A stretch of DNA of 64,000 bases from JAJTGZ01 sp964403525 (GTDB taxonomy: Bacteria; Planctomycetota; Phycisphaerae; Phycisphaerales; UBA1924): assembly GCA_964403525.1 (NCBI GenBank), contig CAYOGE010000012.1, forward strand, positions 22,852 to 86,851, in the 5' to 3' direction. Below the pieces are notes generated by a model. It saw only the letters and a list, made by a program, of their open reading frames with translations. It searched no databases and was not told the origin of the DNA. The position numbers and the translations under genes were made by a program. Every line of letters begins with the position of its first letter. Position 1 is the stretch's first letter. Shown here one piece after another: positions 38,772 to 47,684 of the stretch.

Positions 38772-39242
38772 ATGGCATCTATCACTGACCCGTTTACTGG
38801 CGAAGAAGTGTTTAACGCCGCACCGGACAAGGTGTACGCGGTTTTGTCGAGCATGGACTGCTACGCGCGGGCCATCCCGGGGCTGGTGAGCCACGAGGTG
38901 CAGCCCGACGGCACGATGAAGGTGGCGATCAAGCCGGGCCTCTCGTTTGTCAGCGGGACGGTCAAGGCAACGATGAAGCTTGCCGAGTGCGCTGCGCCCG
39001 CGGCGCCGTCGGCTGGGCGAACGGTGATGACGATCGACTCGAGCGGCATCGGGATGACGCTGAACCTTGAGGCGGCGATGAGCATTGTGCCCGAGGGCGC
39101 GGGCACGAAGGTGCAGTGGACGGGCCGCGTGACGAGCTACACGGGGCTGGTCAAGCTTGCCCCGGCGGCGCTTGTTCGCGGCGCGGCCGACAAGGTGATC
39201 AAGGACGGGTGGAACGGGCTTCGCAAGCAGATCGAAATCTGA
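38772..39242 (+). CDS. SRPBCC/CoxG-like protein
   Basis: 156 residues from ATG 38772. The START-like fold starts with ITDPFTGEEVFNAAPDKVYAVLSSMDCYARAIPG and includes KVAIKPGLSFVSGTVKATMKL, then GTKVQWTGRVTSYTGL. It is similar to carbon-monoxide-dehydrogenase accessory CoxG proteins, but no CO dehydrogenase genes are present. It likely binds a hydrophobic ligand. Single gene. Confidence 0.75.
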   Translation: MASITDPFTGEEVFNAAPDKVYAVLSSMDCYARAIPGLVSHEVQPDGTMKVAIKPGLSFVSGTVKATMKLAECAAPAAPSAGRTVMTIDSSGIGMTLNLEAAMSIVPEGAGTKVQWTGRVTSYTGLVKLAPAALVRGAADKVIKDGWNGLRKQIEI

Positions 39243-39350
39243 AGCGTGCCCTTGCCGGTTGGCTCATGTGTACCGCGGTTGAGCCGGCCGGTCGTGTGCA
39301 CTGTTGGCGGCGCGGATGAAGCATGACGGGCGGCGCGTTAGACTCTGCGG

Positions 39351-39740
39351 ATGCACCAGATCACTCCGTCGTCGGCGCGCGCGTTTGCAGACCGGTGGTT
39401 CGCTGCGTTCAACAGCCACGATCTGGCGGCGATCCTCGCCTGCTACGACGCGGCGATCGAGCACTCGTCGCCGTTTATCAAGCGGTACAACGAGGCGGTC
39501 GGGCGCGGCGATGAGGCGTCGGTCAAGGGGCTGAAGGAGCTCGGCTCGTATTTCGGGCGGGCGATTGAGCGCAATCCCCGTTTGCGGTACGAGCCGATGC
39601 ACGTCACCACGGGGCTCGAGTCGGTGCTTCTCGTCTACCGCCGTCACAGCCACGACACGCCCGCGTCGGGTGATTTGGCGGCAGAGGTCTTTTTTCTGAA
39701 CGCGGACGGGAAGATCGTGCGGTCGGTCTCGCACTACTAG
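39351..39740 (+). CDS. NTF2-like (SnoaL-type) protein
   Basis: 129 residues. The cone-shaped alpha+beta fold is suggested by FADRWFAAFNSHDLAAILACYDAAIEHSSP (helix pair and first strand), VLLVYRRHS and AAEVFFLNADGKIVRSVSHY. These proteins are small-ligand isomerases or binding proteins; the role here is unknown. No operon partner is evident. Confidence 0.8.
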   Translation: MHQITPSSARAFADRWFAAFNSHDLAAILACYDAAIEHSSPFIKRYNEAVGRGDEASVKGLKELGSYFGRAIERNPRLRYEPMHVTTGLESVLLVYRRHSHDTPASGDLAAEVFFLNADGKIVRSVSHY

Positions 39741-39840
39741 GTGTGCGAGAGGGGGTTGGGCCTGACCGACCGGTGGCGCAGCACACGACACCCGCACCGG
39801 CGGCGGGGCGGCGAGCGAAGTGAGCGTGGCGGCGCTGGTC

Positions 39841-40134
39841 TTACTGGGGCGCGTCGGCGCGGCCAACAGTGTTGGGCTGGCCGTGCGACGGGGCCTGCAC
39901 GTGAGGCGCCGTCTGGGGGCCGCCCTGGGGGAGCTGGGTCTGGTAGTTCGGCGAGCTGCGCTGCTCGATGTCGTCCTCAACGCCCTTGAGGCCCTTCTTG
40001 AATTCGACGATCCCCTTGCCCAGCGACTTGCCGACCTCGGGGAGCCGCTTGCCGAACAGGAGGAGCGCGATGATGAGAATGACGGCCCATTCCATCATGC
40101 CGATGTTCTGAATAAACCCGATCGTGCTGGTCAT
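39841..40134 (-). CDS. tatA: TatA/TatE-type twin-arginine translocase subunit
   Basis: 97 residues from ATG 40134. A membrane helix, MEWAVILIIALLLFGKRLPEVGKSLG, is followed by the FGxxxLP motif and the amphipathic helix GKGIVEFKKGLKGVEDDIE. The tail is hydrophilic and Pro/Gln-rich. The subunit multimerises to form the pore for folded proteins. No tatB or tatC is adjacent. The Tat signal on the beta-propeller protein at 47685 is a possible local client. Confidence 0.9.
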   Translation of the reverse strand: MTSTIGFIQNIGMMEWAVILIIALLLFGKRLPEVGKSLGKGIVEFKKGLKGVEDDIEQRSSPNYQTQLPQGGPQTAPHVQAPSHGQPNTVGRADAPQ

Positions 40135-40268
40135 TTTCAAACTCCGCGGCCCGTGGCCACTGCCGGTCTGGCGTGTATTCCGTCGAGCGACCGGGGCTCG
40201 CGGTTCTGTGTGTGGGTGCACAAAGGAGAACGAACTGTACGCATGGACATTGCCGCGGTCGGGGGCTG

Positions 40269-41165
40269 TTATGCGATTCCGACCGCACGTTCTGCCGCCT
40301 GCACAACGTTGAGCAGCAGCATCGAGACAGTCATCGGCCCGACACCGCCCGGGACGGGACTGATCCACCCGTCGGGCCCGAGCGCGACCCGAACAGGCTC
40401 AAAGTCGACGTCGCCAACCGTGTGCGTTTTTCCATCCGGACCTGCAACCCGGTTGACGCCCACATCGACGACGATCGAGCCTGCCCGAACCATGGTGGCC
40501 TTGAGCAGGCCGGGCACGCCGGCCGCAACGACGATGACGTCCGACTCGCGTGCCAGCGCAGCGACGGCGGCGGGGTCGGTCCACTTGTTGACGGTTGTCA
40601 CGCTGGCGTCGGTGCGCATCAGGAGAACGGCGATCGGTTTGCCGACGACGTCTGAGGCGCCGATGACCAGCGCTCGCTTGCCGCGCAGCGGGGCGCCTGT
40701 GGCCTCGAGCATTTTGATGACCGCCAGGGCGGTGCAGGGGGCGAGGCTGCTGCGCCCGTAGACGATGTTGCCGATGTTGGCGGGGTTGACACCTTCAACG
40801 TCCTTCTGGGGCGCGATGAGGCTCTGGATGCTGTAGGCGTCGACGCCCGTGGGCAGCGGCATGTGGAGCATCACCGCCGTGACGTTCTCGCGGGTGTTGA
40901 GGAGCAGGACCCGGCCGGCGATCTCGTCGTAGCCTGCGGGCTCGTTGCCGTCGTCGAGTTCGTGGAGTTTGTAGTCGATGCCGACGGCGGCACAGGTGCG
41001 GCCCTGGTTGGTTGCGTACACGCGGGCGCCGTTGTCGCTGGAGCCGACGAGTACGGCGTCGAGGCGGACGTTGCCGCCGCGGGCCTTGACGGCGGCGACG
41101 CGCTCGGCGATGCGGGCCTTGTACGATTCAGCCAGTGACCTGCCGTCGAGGAGGCGTGCCGTCAT
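40269..41165 (-). CDS. folD: Bifunctional methylenetetrahydrofolate dehydrogenase/cyclohydrolase
   Basis: 298 residues from ATG 41165. It oxidises and hydrolyses methylene-THF to 10-formyl-THF with NADP, in one-carbon metabolism. Motifs are VLVGSSDNGARVYATNQGR (in place of the usual 'VGxDPAS.YV..K'), MPLPTGVDAYSIQSLIAPQKDVEGVNP, PCTALAVIKML, KRALVIGASDVVGKPIAVLL, and PGGVGPMTVSMLL at the end. In this gene the catalytic YVxxK region reads YATNQ, so the lysine of most FolD proteins is replaced. Whether the cyclohydrolase step is lost needs checking. Confidence 0.92.
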   Translation of the reverse strand: MTARLLDGRSLAESYKARIAERVAAVKARGGNVRLDAVLVGSSDNGARVYATNQGRTCAAVGIDYKLHELDDGNEPAGYDEIAGRVLLLNTRENVTAVMLHMPLPTGVDAYSIQSLIAPQKDVEGVNPANIGNIVYGRSSLAPCTALAVIKMLEATGAPLRGKRALVIGASDVVGKPIAVLLMRTDASVTTVNKWTDPAAVAALARESDVIVVAAGVPGLLKATMVRAGSIVVDVGVNRVAGPDGKTHTVGDVDFEPVRVALGPDGWISPVPGGVGPMTVSMLLLNVVQAAERAVGIA

Positions 41166-41286
41166 GCCGGAGTGTACCGGGCGGGTGAGGGGCGGGGTGC
41201 GACGGCTGGGGCGGGGAGGAGTGGGCGTGGGAGTGGTTCGGCTGTGCGAGCGGGGATGGTGGACCCGGGATCGGTACACTGGGCAC

Positions 41287-43533
41287 GTGAGCCTGAGCCC
41301 CTCAAAGCGTGCGGCCGAACTCCGCGATCTTCTCGAGCAAGCCAACCGAGCCTATTACACCGATGCCGCGCCGGTGATGAGCGACAAGCAGTATGACTCG
41401 CTGATGGCGGAGCTGATCGAACTCGAAGCGAAGCACCCGGCGCTGGCCGATGACGCTTCGCCCACCAGACGCGTAGGGGGTGCGCCCGTTGACGGGTTCG
41501 AGACGGTCGCGCACGCCGTTCCCATGCTCTCGATCGACAACACCTACAGCCTTGGGCACGACAACAACAGCGGGCTGCTGGACTGGCACGATCGGATGCT
41601 CAAGGCCGCGGGAGCGGGCGGGGACGGCGACAAAGGCCTGTTTGGCGGAGCGGCGTCGGCGCCGGTGCTCGTCGCCGACGCCAAGATCGACGGCATCGCG
41701 ATGAGCCTGCGTTACGAGAACGGTCGGCTGGCGCGGGCGATCACGCGGGGAGACGGAGTGAAGGGGGACGACGTCACGAACAACATCAGGACGATCCGGT
41801 CTGTGCCGCTGGTGCTGAGGGGCAAGGGCGTCCCGGAGGTGCTTGAAGTGCGCGGGGAGGTGTTCTTTCCGCTCGAGCAGTTTCAGCGCGTCAACGCTGA
41901 GCGGGAGGAAGCAGGGGAGGAACTGTACTTGAACCCGCGGAACGCGGCGGCGGGGACGCTGAAGAACCTCGATCCGGCGGTTGTCGCGTCGCGGCGACTG
42001 GGGTTTGTCGCGCACGGGAGGGGGGAGATCAGCGACGAGGGGTTCGCGCCAAGCCACAGCAGGCTGCTGGACCGGCTGGTGGGGCTGGGCTTTTCGATCA
42101 ACCGGCCGCTTGCGCACTCGCCGGACATCGGGGAGATCGTCGCGGCGATCGAGACGTTTGGCCGGGCGAAGGATGAGCAGCCGTACGCGGTGGATGGTGT
42201 TGTGGTGCGTGTGGACAGTTTCTCGCTGCAGGAGCGGCTCGGGCGAACATCCAAGAGCCCGCGGTGGATCGTCGCGTACAAATATCCGGCGGAGCGGAAG
42301 ACGACCGTGCTGCTGCGGGTTGAGCACCAGGTGGGGAAGACGGGCAAGATCACGCCGCGCGCGGTCATGGAGGGGGTTGTGCTGGGTGGGACGACGGTGA
42401 AGCACGCGACGCTGCACAACTACGGGCGGGTCCGCGATGCGTCGACGAATCCGGAGGACCCGGCAGCGCCGCGGACGGACATCCGTATCGGCGACACGGT
42501 GATGATCGAGAAGGCGGGGGAGGTGATCCCGTACGTCGCGGGGGTTGTGCTTGAGAAGCGGGTGCGGGGCGCGCAGAAGGTGGAAGCGCCGTCGCGGTGC
42601 CCAGAGTGCGGCGGGCCGGTTGAGGTGGACCCGCCCGGCAGCGACGGCACTGCGCTGGAGACGGTGCGCGTGTGCGTGAACCCCGAGTGCCCGGCGCAGG
42701 TGCGGGAGAAGCTCATCTGGTTCGCCGGGCGCAAGCAGATGGATATCGAGGGGCTGGGCGAGAAGACGGTGGACCTGCTGCGCACGCACCCGGGCATCCC
42801 GCTCAACACGTTCGCGGATGTGTTCCGGCTCAAGGACCACGCCGAAGCGATGCTGACGCTCGACGGGATGGGTGAGCGCAAGGTTGAGATTCTGCTGGAT
42901 GGGATCGAGCAGGCGAAGTCGCGCGGGTTGGCCAGGCTGATCGGCTCGATGGGGATCAGGCACGTGGGAGACTCCACTGCGCGCTCGCTGGCGCGGCTCT
43001 ACCCGGACCTTGATGCCCTGCTGGCGGCAAGCGAGGAGGACCTGCGCCCCAAGACGCTCTCGAAAGAGGAGGCGCGGAGGCGCGGCCTGCCGGAAGACCC
43101 GAAGGAGCGGACGGAGACAGGGCTCGGGCGGGACACAGCGCCGGCGGTGCACGGGTACCTTCACTCTGCGCCTGCGCAGCGGACGTTCGCGGAGCTGCGC
43201 GAGCTTGGCGTTGATCTGACCAGTCATGAGTACAAGGCCGCGGCGTCGCGAGCGAAGGGCGCGTCGGGCGAGCCGGGGCCGTTCTCGGGCAAGACGGTCG
43301 TGATCACGGGGACGCTGGAGAGCTACGAGCGCGAGCCGCTCTCGCGGCTGCTGGAATCGCTGGGTGCGAAGGTGAGCGGCTCGGTGTCGAGCCGGACGTC
43401 GCTGTTGATCGCGGGGGAGGCGGCCGGCAGCAAGCTCACCAAGGCGAAGGAACTGGGCGTTGAGGTATGGGACGAGGCGAGGCTGCTGGAGGCTTTGGCC
43501 AAACTGGGGATAAAGCCCGGAGCCGAGCGGTGA
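41287..43533 (+). CDS. ligA: NAD-dependent DNA ligase
   Basis: 748 residues from GTG 41287 (in-frame codons upstream lack a plausible start). It shows domain Ia (AYYTDAAPVMSDKQYDSLMAEL), SPTRRVGGAP, the adenylation lysine in VLVADAKIDGIAMSL, an OB fold (EVIPYVAGVV), a zinc finger (CPECGG...CVNPECPAQ), helix-hairpin-helix repeats and a BRCT domain (GKTVVITGTLESYERE). It is about 75 residues longer than E. coli LigA, with extra sequence before the KxDG motif (SGLLDWHDRMLKAAGAGGD) and between the HhH and BRCT domains. Confidence 0.95.
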   Translation: MSLSPSKRAAELRDLLEQANRAYYTDAAPVMSDKQYDSLMAELIELEAKHPALADDASPTRRVGGAPVDGFETVAHAVPMLSIDNTYSLGHDNNSGLLDWHDRMLKAAGAGGDGDKGLFGGAASAPVLVADAKIDGIAMSLRYENGRLARAITRGDGVKGDDVTNNIRTIRSVPLVLRGKGVPEVLEVRGEVFFPLEQFQRVNAEREEAGEELYLNPRNAAAGTLKNLDPAVVASRRLGFVAHGRGEISDEGFAPSHSRLLDRLVGLGFSINRPLAHSPDIGEIVAAIETFGRAKDEQPYAVDGVVVRVDSFSLQERLGRTSKSPRWIVAYKYPAERKTTVLLRVEHQVGKTGKITPRAVMEGVVLGGTTVKHATLHNYGRVRDASTNPEDPAAPRTDIRIGDTVMIEKAGEVIPYVAGVVLEKRVRGAQKVEAPSRCPECGGPVEVDPPGSDGTALETVRVCVNPECPAQVREKLIWFAGRKQMDIEGLGEKTVDLLRTHPGIPLNTFADVFRLKDHAEAMLTLDGMGERKVEILLDGIEQAKSRGLARLIGSMGIRHVGDSTARSLARLYPDLDALLAASEEDLRPKTLSKEEARRRGLPEDPKERTETGLGRDTAPAVHGYLHSAPAQRTFAELRELGVDLTSHEYKAAASRAKGASGEPGPFSGKTVVITGTLESYEREPLSRLLESLGAKVSGSVSSRTSLLIAGEAAGSKLTKAKELGVEVWDEARLLEALAKLGIKPGAER

Positions 43534-43614
43534 AACGCTGGCCGCAAGGGGCCGATACAGTCAGCGGCGTTTGCGGTTGATCGTGATCGATGCCGGCCTC
43601 TTGAAGCGCTCTCT

Positions 43615-44121
43615 ATGCAGAACATCGAGTTTAAGGCCGAGCTCCGCGACATCGATCTTGCCCGCACGCTCTTGCGGAAGATCCACGCGACGCAGATCGG
43701 CACGCTGGAACAGACCGACACCTACTACCGGCTGACGGACGGGCGGTTGAAGAAGCGCGAGACCAAGGGGTTGCCGACGGAGGTAATCTTTTATCACCGG
43801 GAGAACCAGGCCAAGGCGCGGGTCTCGCGGTTTACGATCTATTCGGAGTCGCAGGCACGCCAGCACTTCGGCGCTGAAGAGCTGCCCGTGTGGGTCAGGG
43901 TCGTGAAGGTGCGCGAGGTCTTTATGCACTCGGGCGTGCGGATCCACCTCGATCGGGTCGAGGGGCTGGGGACGTTCATCGAGTTTGAGGCGCTCGTGAC
44001 GCCGCAGGCGCCGCAGGAAGCGTGCCACCAGGCGGTTGCGTTGCTGCGGCAGGCGCTGGTGCCGGTGATGGGCGAGATTCTGTCGCACTCGTACTGCGAC
44101 ATGATCGCGGTCGACGGCTGA
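43615..44121 (+). CDS. CYTH-domain protein (class IV adenylate cyclase/thiamine triphosphatase type)
   Basis: 168 residues. It begins MQNIEFKAEL, where CYTH proteins have ExExK; the first E of that motif is N here. DTYYRLTDGRLKKRE, VIFYHRENQAKARVSRF and VRIHLDRVEGLGTFIEFEALV are strands of the triphosphate tunnel with the expected basic and acidic residues. Possible activities are adenylate cyclase, triphosphatase or no catalysis; the sequence does not decide. Confidence 0.8.
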   Translation: MQNIEFKAELRDIDLARTLLRKIHATQIGTLEQTDTYYRLTDGRLKKRETKGLPTEVIFYHRENQAKARVSRFTIYSESQARQHFGAEELPVWVRVVKVREVFMHSGVRIHLDRVEGLGTFIEFEALVTPQAPQEACHQAVALLRQALVPVMGEILSHSYCDMIAVDG

Positions 44122-44149
44122 GCGCCCGGCCTTCGCTGAGCGATAGCCC

Positions 44150-45250
44150 TTAGTAATTGAAGTTGGCGAAGGGGTCGGTGGTGCCGAGGGTTGAGGGTGC
44201 GGCGGCGTTGCCGTTGATCGATGCGGCGTTGGTCGCCGCCGTCACGATCGGCCCGATCGAGTTGCCCGCGACGATCGTCCAGTTGCTGGTGTTGCCCGAG
44301 CAGGTGTTGCGCACGATGATGCTGCCGGAGGTGTCAACGTCAACGCCGCGGTCGGCGAGCAGGCAGGTGTTGCCTTCGATGCGGTTGTCGGTGCCGGTCG
44401 TGTGCACGCCGGCGCCGTCGCCGGTGCCGAAGCCGTTGTTGGTGCAGGTGTTGTTGCTGATCACGCACGCGCTTGTGGCGAGGATGCCGTCGGTGGTGTT
44501 GAGCCTGCAGGTGCAGTCAGCGACGGTTGAGCCGGAGCCGACAGAGATGCCGGCGGCGTCGTTGTAGTATGAGGTGCACCGTTCGACCGCGCACCCCGAG
44601 TTGGTGAAGATGCCCGGGCCGAGGTTGCTGTAGGTTGTGCAGGCGGTGACGGCGCATCCGCCGGCTGTGTTGATGCCCGCCAGCCCGTTGCCGAACACCG
44701 AGCAGCCCGTCACCGCGCAGCCGGTGCCGGCCGCGACGCCGTTGCCGGTGTTGGCCGAGACCAGCAGATCGGCGACGCGCGAGTTGTTGGCGTTCTGCGT
44801 GAGCAGGTCGACGCCGTCGCCGCTCCAGCCTCTGACGTTGCCGTTGCGCACGGTCACCGCCGTCACGCCCGCGGTCACCACGCTGATGCCGTCGAGCGAC
44901 CCGGCGACGCCGGAGACGTCAAAGCCGTTGAGGTCGAGGGTCACGCCGCTGGCGGCGATGGCGATGCCGTGCTTGCCGGCGACGCCCTGGAGGTTGCCCG
45001 TGAGCGTGTAGCTGCCCGGCTGAGAGATGCGGAAGAGGCTCGTGGCATCGCCGGGGGTGTTGGCGGCGTTGATCGCGGTGCGCGGCTCGAGCTCTGCGAT
45101 GGTCTTGCCTGTTGGACCGATCGGCCCGCTCGGCGGGTCAACAGGCCCGCCGATGGCGGTCATGGCGGCCGTGAGCGCTGCGAGTGCGGCGACAGCGGCG
45201 GCCGTGCGCTTGGTGGAGCCGACGCGGTTGTGCCTTTGGAGGGGAGCCAT
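44150..45250 (-). CDS. Right-handed parallel beta-helix protein
   Basis: 366 residues with a hydrophobic N-terminus (AAAVAALAALTAAMTAIGG) suited to export. FRISQPGSYTLTGNLQGVAGKHGIAIAASGVTLDLNGFDVSG is a hallmark of secreted beta-helix proteins. About ten cysteine-containing turns follow (GCAVTGCSVFGNGLAGINTAGGCAVTACTTYSNL). Such helices often bind or cleave polysaccharides, but no catalytic residues can be identified. Divergent from hppD. Confidence 0.8.
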   Translation of the reverse strand: MAPLQRHNRVGSTKRTAAAVAALAALTAAMTAIGGPVDPPSGPIGPTGKTIAELEPRTAINAANTPGDATSLFRISQPGSYTLTGNLQGVAGKHGIAIAASGVTLDLNGFDVSGVAGSLDGISVVTAGVTAVTVRNGNVRGWSGDGVDLLTQNANNSRVADLLVSANTGNGVAAGTGCAVTGCSVFGNGLAGINTAGGCAVTACTTYSNLGPGIFTNSGCAVERCTSYYNDAAGISVGSGSTVADCTCRLNTTDGILATSACVISNNTCTNNGFGTGDGAGVHTTGTDNRIEGNTCLLADRGVDVDTSGSIIVRNTCSGNTSNWTIVAGNSIGPIVTAATNAASINGNAAAPSTLGTTDPFANFNY

Positions 45251-45479
45251 GGTTTCAATCTACCGGCGTGCAGCCCGCTCGCCAGAGCGGGCGGGAATGG
45301 CGGGTGGAATGCTCTGGAGCGGGCCGGCGTATCTGGCAGAGTCGCCGCAGGTTGTCGACCGGTAATCCTGTGATCGCCGGGACTTTGTCCTCCCCGCGGT
45401 GCTGCGGGTTCGCGGTCTGCTCGCATGAAACAAGCCTCAAACAGGCTTGGGGCGCGGGCGGGCCGAGCGTGGAGGCGGG

Positions 45480-45508
45480 TTCACTCGCGGCCCGTTTGCT
45501 CGTATAGT
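45480..45508 (+). promoter_or_regulatory. Possible promoter of hppD with a very short leader
   Basis: TTCACT (45480-45485) and TATAGT (45503-45508) are 17 bp apart, and the ATG is at 45514. The -10 box ends 5 bp before the start codon, so the mRNA would be leaderless. The same TATAGT box serves the arsR-methyltransferase gene. A CAAGCCT/AGGCTTG hairpin lies at 45431-45449. Confidence 0.45.
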
Positions 45509-45513
45509 TCAGC

Positions 45514-46737
45514 ATGACCACGCTCAGCCCCGCGTCACGCCCGTCGACGAGCACCGATCCGCTCCAGCTTGTTGACGTTGACCACGTCCGCTTCTATGTC
45601 GGCAACGCCAAGCAGGCGGCCTACTTCTATTGCCACTGCTTCGGCTTCACCTGCGAGCAGGTGAGCGACCAGACCACCGGTTCACGTGATTCGGCCCACT
45701 ACTACCTCACGCAGGGGAACATCCGCTTCGTGCTCACCAGCGGCCTGACGAAGGACCACCCCGCCTCGCGCCACGTGGCGCTCTACGGCGACGGCGTGAA
45801 GGATGTGGCCTTCACCGTTCTCGATGCCGAGGCCGCGTGGAAGCAGGCGATCAAGAACGGGGGCGAGTCGGCGCAGGAGCCGACCAAGCTCACCGACAAG
45901 CACGGCACGGTGATCACAGCCGCGATCAAGACCTACGGCGAAGTGATCCACACGTTCGTCCAGCGCCCCTCGGACGGGAAGGGCGTGTACGCCCTCCCGA
46001 ACGTCAAGCAGGCGCAGGGGACGGGGCAGGGCTCGTTCATGCCCGGCTTCCAGCAGACGACGCTCTTCAAGAGCCTCAACGACTACAACGTCAAGCACCC
46101 GTGCGGCCTGAAGTACACCGACCACCTCGTCGGCAACGTCGAGCTTGGCAAGATGAACCACTGGGTGAAGTTCTACGAGGATGTGCTCGGCTTCAAGATG
46201 TTCATGTCGTTCGACGACAAGGACATTGCGACCGACTTCTCCGCGCTGATGAGCAAGGTAATGGCGAGCGGGTCGGGGCTGATCAAGATGCCGATCAACG
46301 AGCCCGCGCCCGGCAAGAAGAAGAGCCAGGTGCAGGAGTACCTCGACTGGCACAACAACACGCCGGGCGTGCAGCACCTGGCCCTCCGCACAGACGATGA
46401 GCTCGAGTCGATCGATGCTCTTCGAAGCCGCGGTGTGGACTTCCTGACGATCCCCGACGCGTATTACGACCAGGTCTGGAAGCGGATCGAGCCGCTCTTG
46501 GCGAAGGCCGGCAAGACGGTGAAGGAGGACCACCAGAAGGTGCGTGATCTGGGCATCTTGGTTGACGCCGATGAAGAGGGGTACCTGCTGCAGCTGTTCA
46601 CCAAGCCGCTGCAGGACCGGCCGACACTCTTCTTTGAGATCATCTGCCGGCGCGGGAGCCAGGCGTTTGGGAAGGGGAATTTTAAGGCGTTGTTTGAGGC
46701 GCTGGAGTTGGAGCAGGAGAAGCGCGGGAATCTGTAA
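45514..46737 (+). CDS. hppD: 4-Hydroxyphenylpyruvate dioxygenase
   Basis: It converts 4-hydroxyphenylpyruvate to homogentisate in tyrosine breakdown. 407 residues, two vicinal-oxygen-chelate domains. The iron ligands are H in YTDHLVGNVELGKM, H in GVQHLALRTDD and E in TLFFEIICRRG. The C-terminal KGNFKALFEALELEQEKRG is the family end. No other homogentisate-pathway gene is nearby. The 24 bp after it lead to a small membrane protein in the same direction. Confidence 0.95.
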   Translation: MTTLSPASRPSTSTDPLQLVDVDHVRFYVGNAKQAAYFYCHCFGFTCEQVSDQTTGSRDSAHYYLTQGNIRFVLTSGLTKDHPASRHVALYGDGVKDVAFTVLDAEAAWKQAIKNGGESAQEPTKLTDKHGTVITAAIKTYGEVIHTFVQRPSDGKGVYALPNVKQAQGTGQGSFMPGFQQTTLFKSLNDYNVKHPCGLKYTDHLVGNVELGKMNHWVKFYEDVLGFKMFMSFDDKDIATDFSALMSKVMASGSGLIKMPINEPAPGKKKSQVQEYLDWHNNTPGVQHLALRTDDELESIDALRSRGVDFLTIPDAYYDQVWKRIEPLLAKAGKTVKEDHQKVRDLGILVDADEEGYLLQLFTKPLQDRPTLFFEIICRRGSQAFGKGNFKALFEALELEQEKRGNL

Positions 46738-46758
46738 GCGGCAGGGAGGAGGGCAGCT

Positions 46759-47055
46759 TTGGACGTCTTCTACGCGTTCATGATGGCTGTCGGACTCCTC
46801 CTGTATGCGTGGTTGTTGTATCGCTGCATGGTGCTTGCGGGCGAGAAGAAGTTCCCGGTAGCGGTAGTCGTTCTGATGTGCATTCTCACAACGCCGATTG
46901 TGGTGCTGATCATGCTGACATTTGTGCAGGGGCCGAGTGGCTCGGGTGAGCGGCGGCTGAGTGCAGAAGAGCTGACCGCGGTGTTTGAGGCAAAGGCGGC
47001 GAGGATTGAGGCGGCGCGTGGGATGCACGTCCACTTGCAGAGGGACGAAGGGTGA
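46759..47055 (+). CDS. Small two-helix membrane protein
   Basis: 98 residues from TTG 46759, with GGGAGGAGG upstream. Two hydrophobic segments (FMMAVGLLLYAWLLYRCMVLAG and FPVAVVVLMCILTTPIVVLIMLTFV) are followed by a charged helical tail (AEELTAVFEAKAARIEAARG). The start of the next gene overlaps its stop by 4 bp, so the two may be co-expressed. No family is recognised. Confidence 0.6.
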   Translation: MDVFYAFMMAVGLLLYAWLLYRCMVLAGEKKFPVAVVVLMCILTTPIVVLIMLTFVQGPSGSGERRLSAEELTAVFEAKAARIEAARGMHVHLQRDEG

Positions 47056-47651
47056 GTCGTTCCCTCTCCTTGCCTGCGATGGTGAGCCTGATCGGCTCCG
47101 CAATCGAGGCCATTGATAGCGGGGGCACGCCGTACCGATCGACGAAGCCGCCTTTTCGTGAGTATTCGCCCGGCGTTGGTCCTTACAGCGAGACTGTGCT
47201 CTGCAAGCGAATTGCGGAACTGCTTGCTTCGCGCCATCCTGATCTGTGCGCGGGCGCCTGCACCAAGCGAAACCCAGATTTGCTTGTTCCTGGCGAGTGG
47301 GCGATTGAACTCAAGCTCGCTCGTCCGTTCGGTGACAACGCCAAGGAAGCAGAGCACTGGTCGCAGAATCTGCTGCACCCGTATGAGGGGAACACAAGCG
47401 CTTTGGGGGATGCGCTCAAGCTCCAGAAGCACGCAGGCCCGGAATCGGCGGCTGTGGTTGTTGTGGGATACGAGCATGACCCAGCCCAGATCAGTCTTGA
47501 GCCGCTCATTCGGTCATTCGAGGCAATCGCGAGCACCGTCCTGCGCGTTCGACTCGGGCAAACGGTTTCGCTGGATGTCAAAGGGCTTCGGCATCCCGTG
47601 CACCAGCGGGCCCGTATCTGGGCGTGGGAGGTTCTGCGGGATTCACCGTGA
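47052..47651 (+). CDS. Possible PD-(D/E)XK nuclease-fold protein
   Basis: 199 residues from GTG 47052. The centre reads ETVLCKRIAELLASRHPD, then KRNPDLLVPGEWAIELKLARPFGDN. An acidic helix followed by D, nine residues and E-x-K is the arrangement of the PD-(D/E)XK phosphodiesterase core. Downstream LHPYEGNTSALGDALKL and AVVVVGYEHD add strand/helix elements. It does not look like a known restriction enzyme and has no visible methyltransferase partner. The assignment comes from the motif only. Confidence 0.55.
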   Translation: MSRSLSLPAMVSLIGSAIEAIDSGGTPYRSTKPPFREYSPGVGPYSETVLCKRIAELLASRHPDLCAGACTKRNPDLLVPGEWAIELKLARPFGDNAKEAEHWSQNLLHPYEGNTSALGDALKLQKHAGPESAAVVVVGYEHDPAQISLEPLIRSFEAIASTVLRVRLGQTVSLDVKGLRHPVHQRARIWAWEVLRDSP

Positions 47652-47684
47652 GGAATCGCTATTCTGCATCTCGAGGTGATTCCC

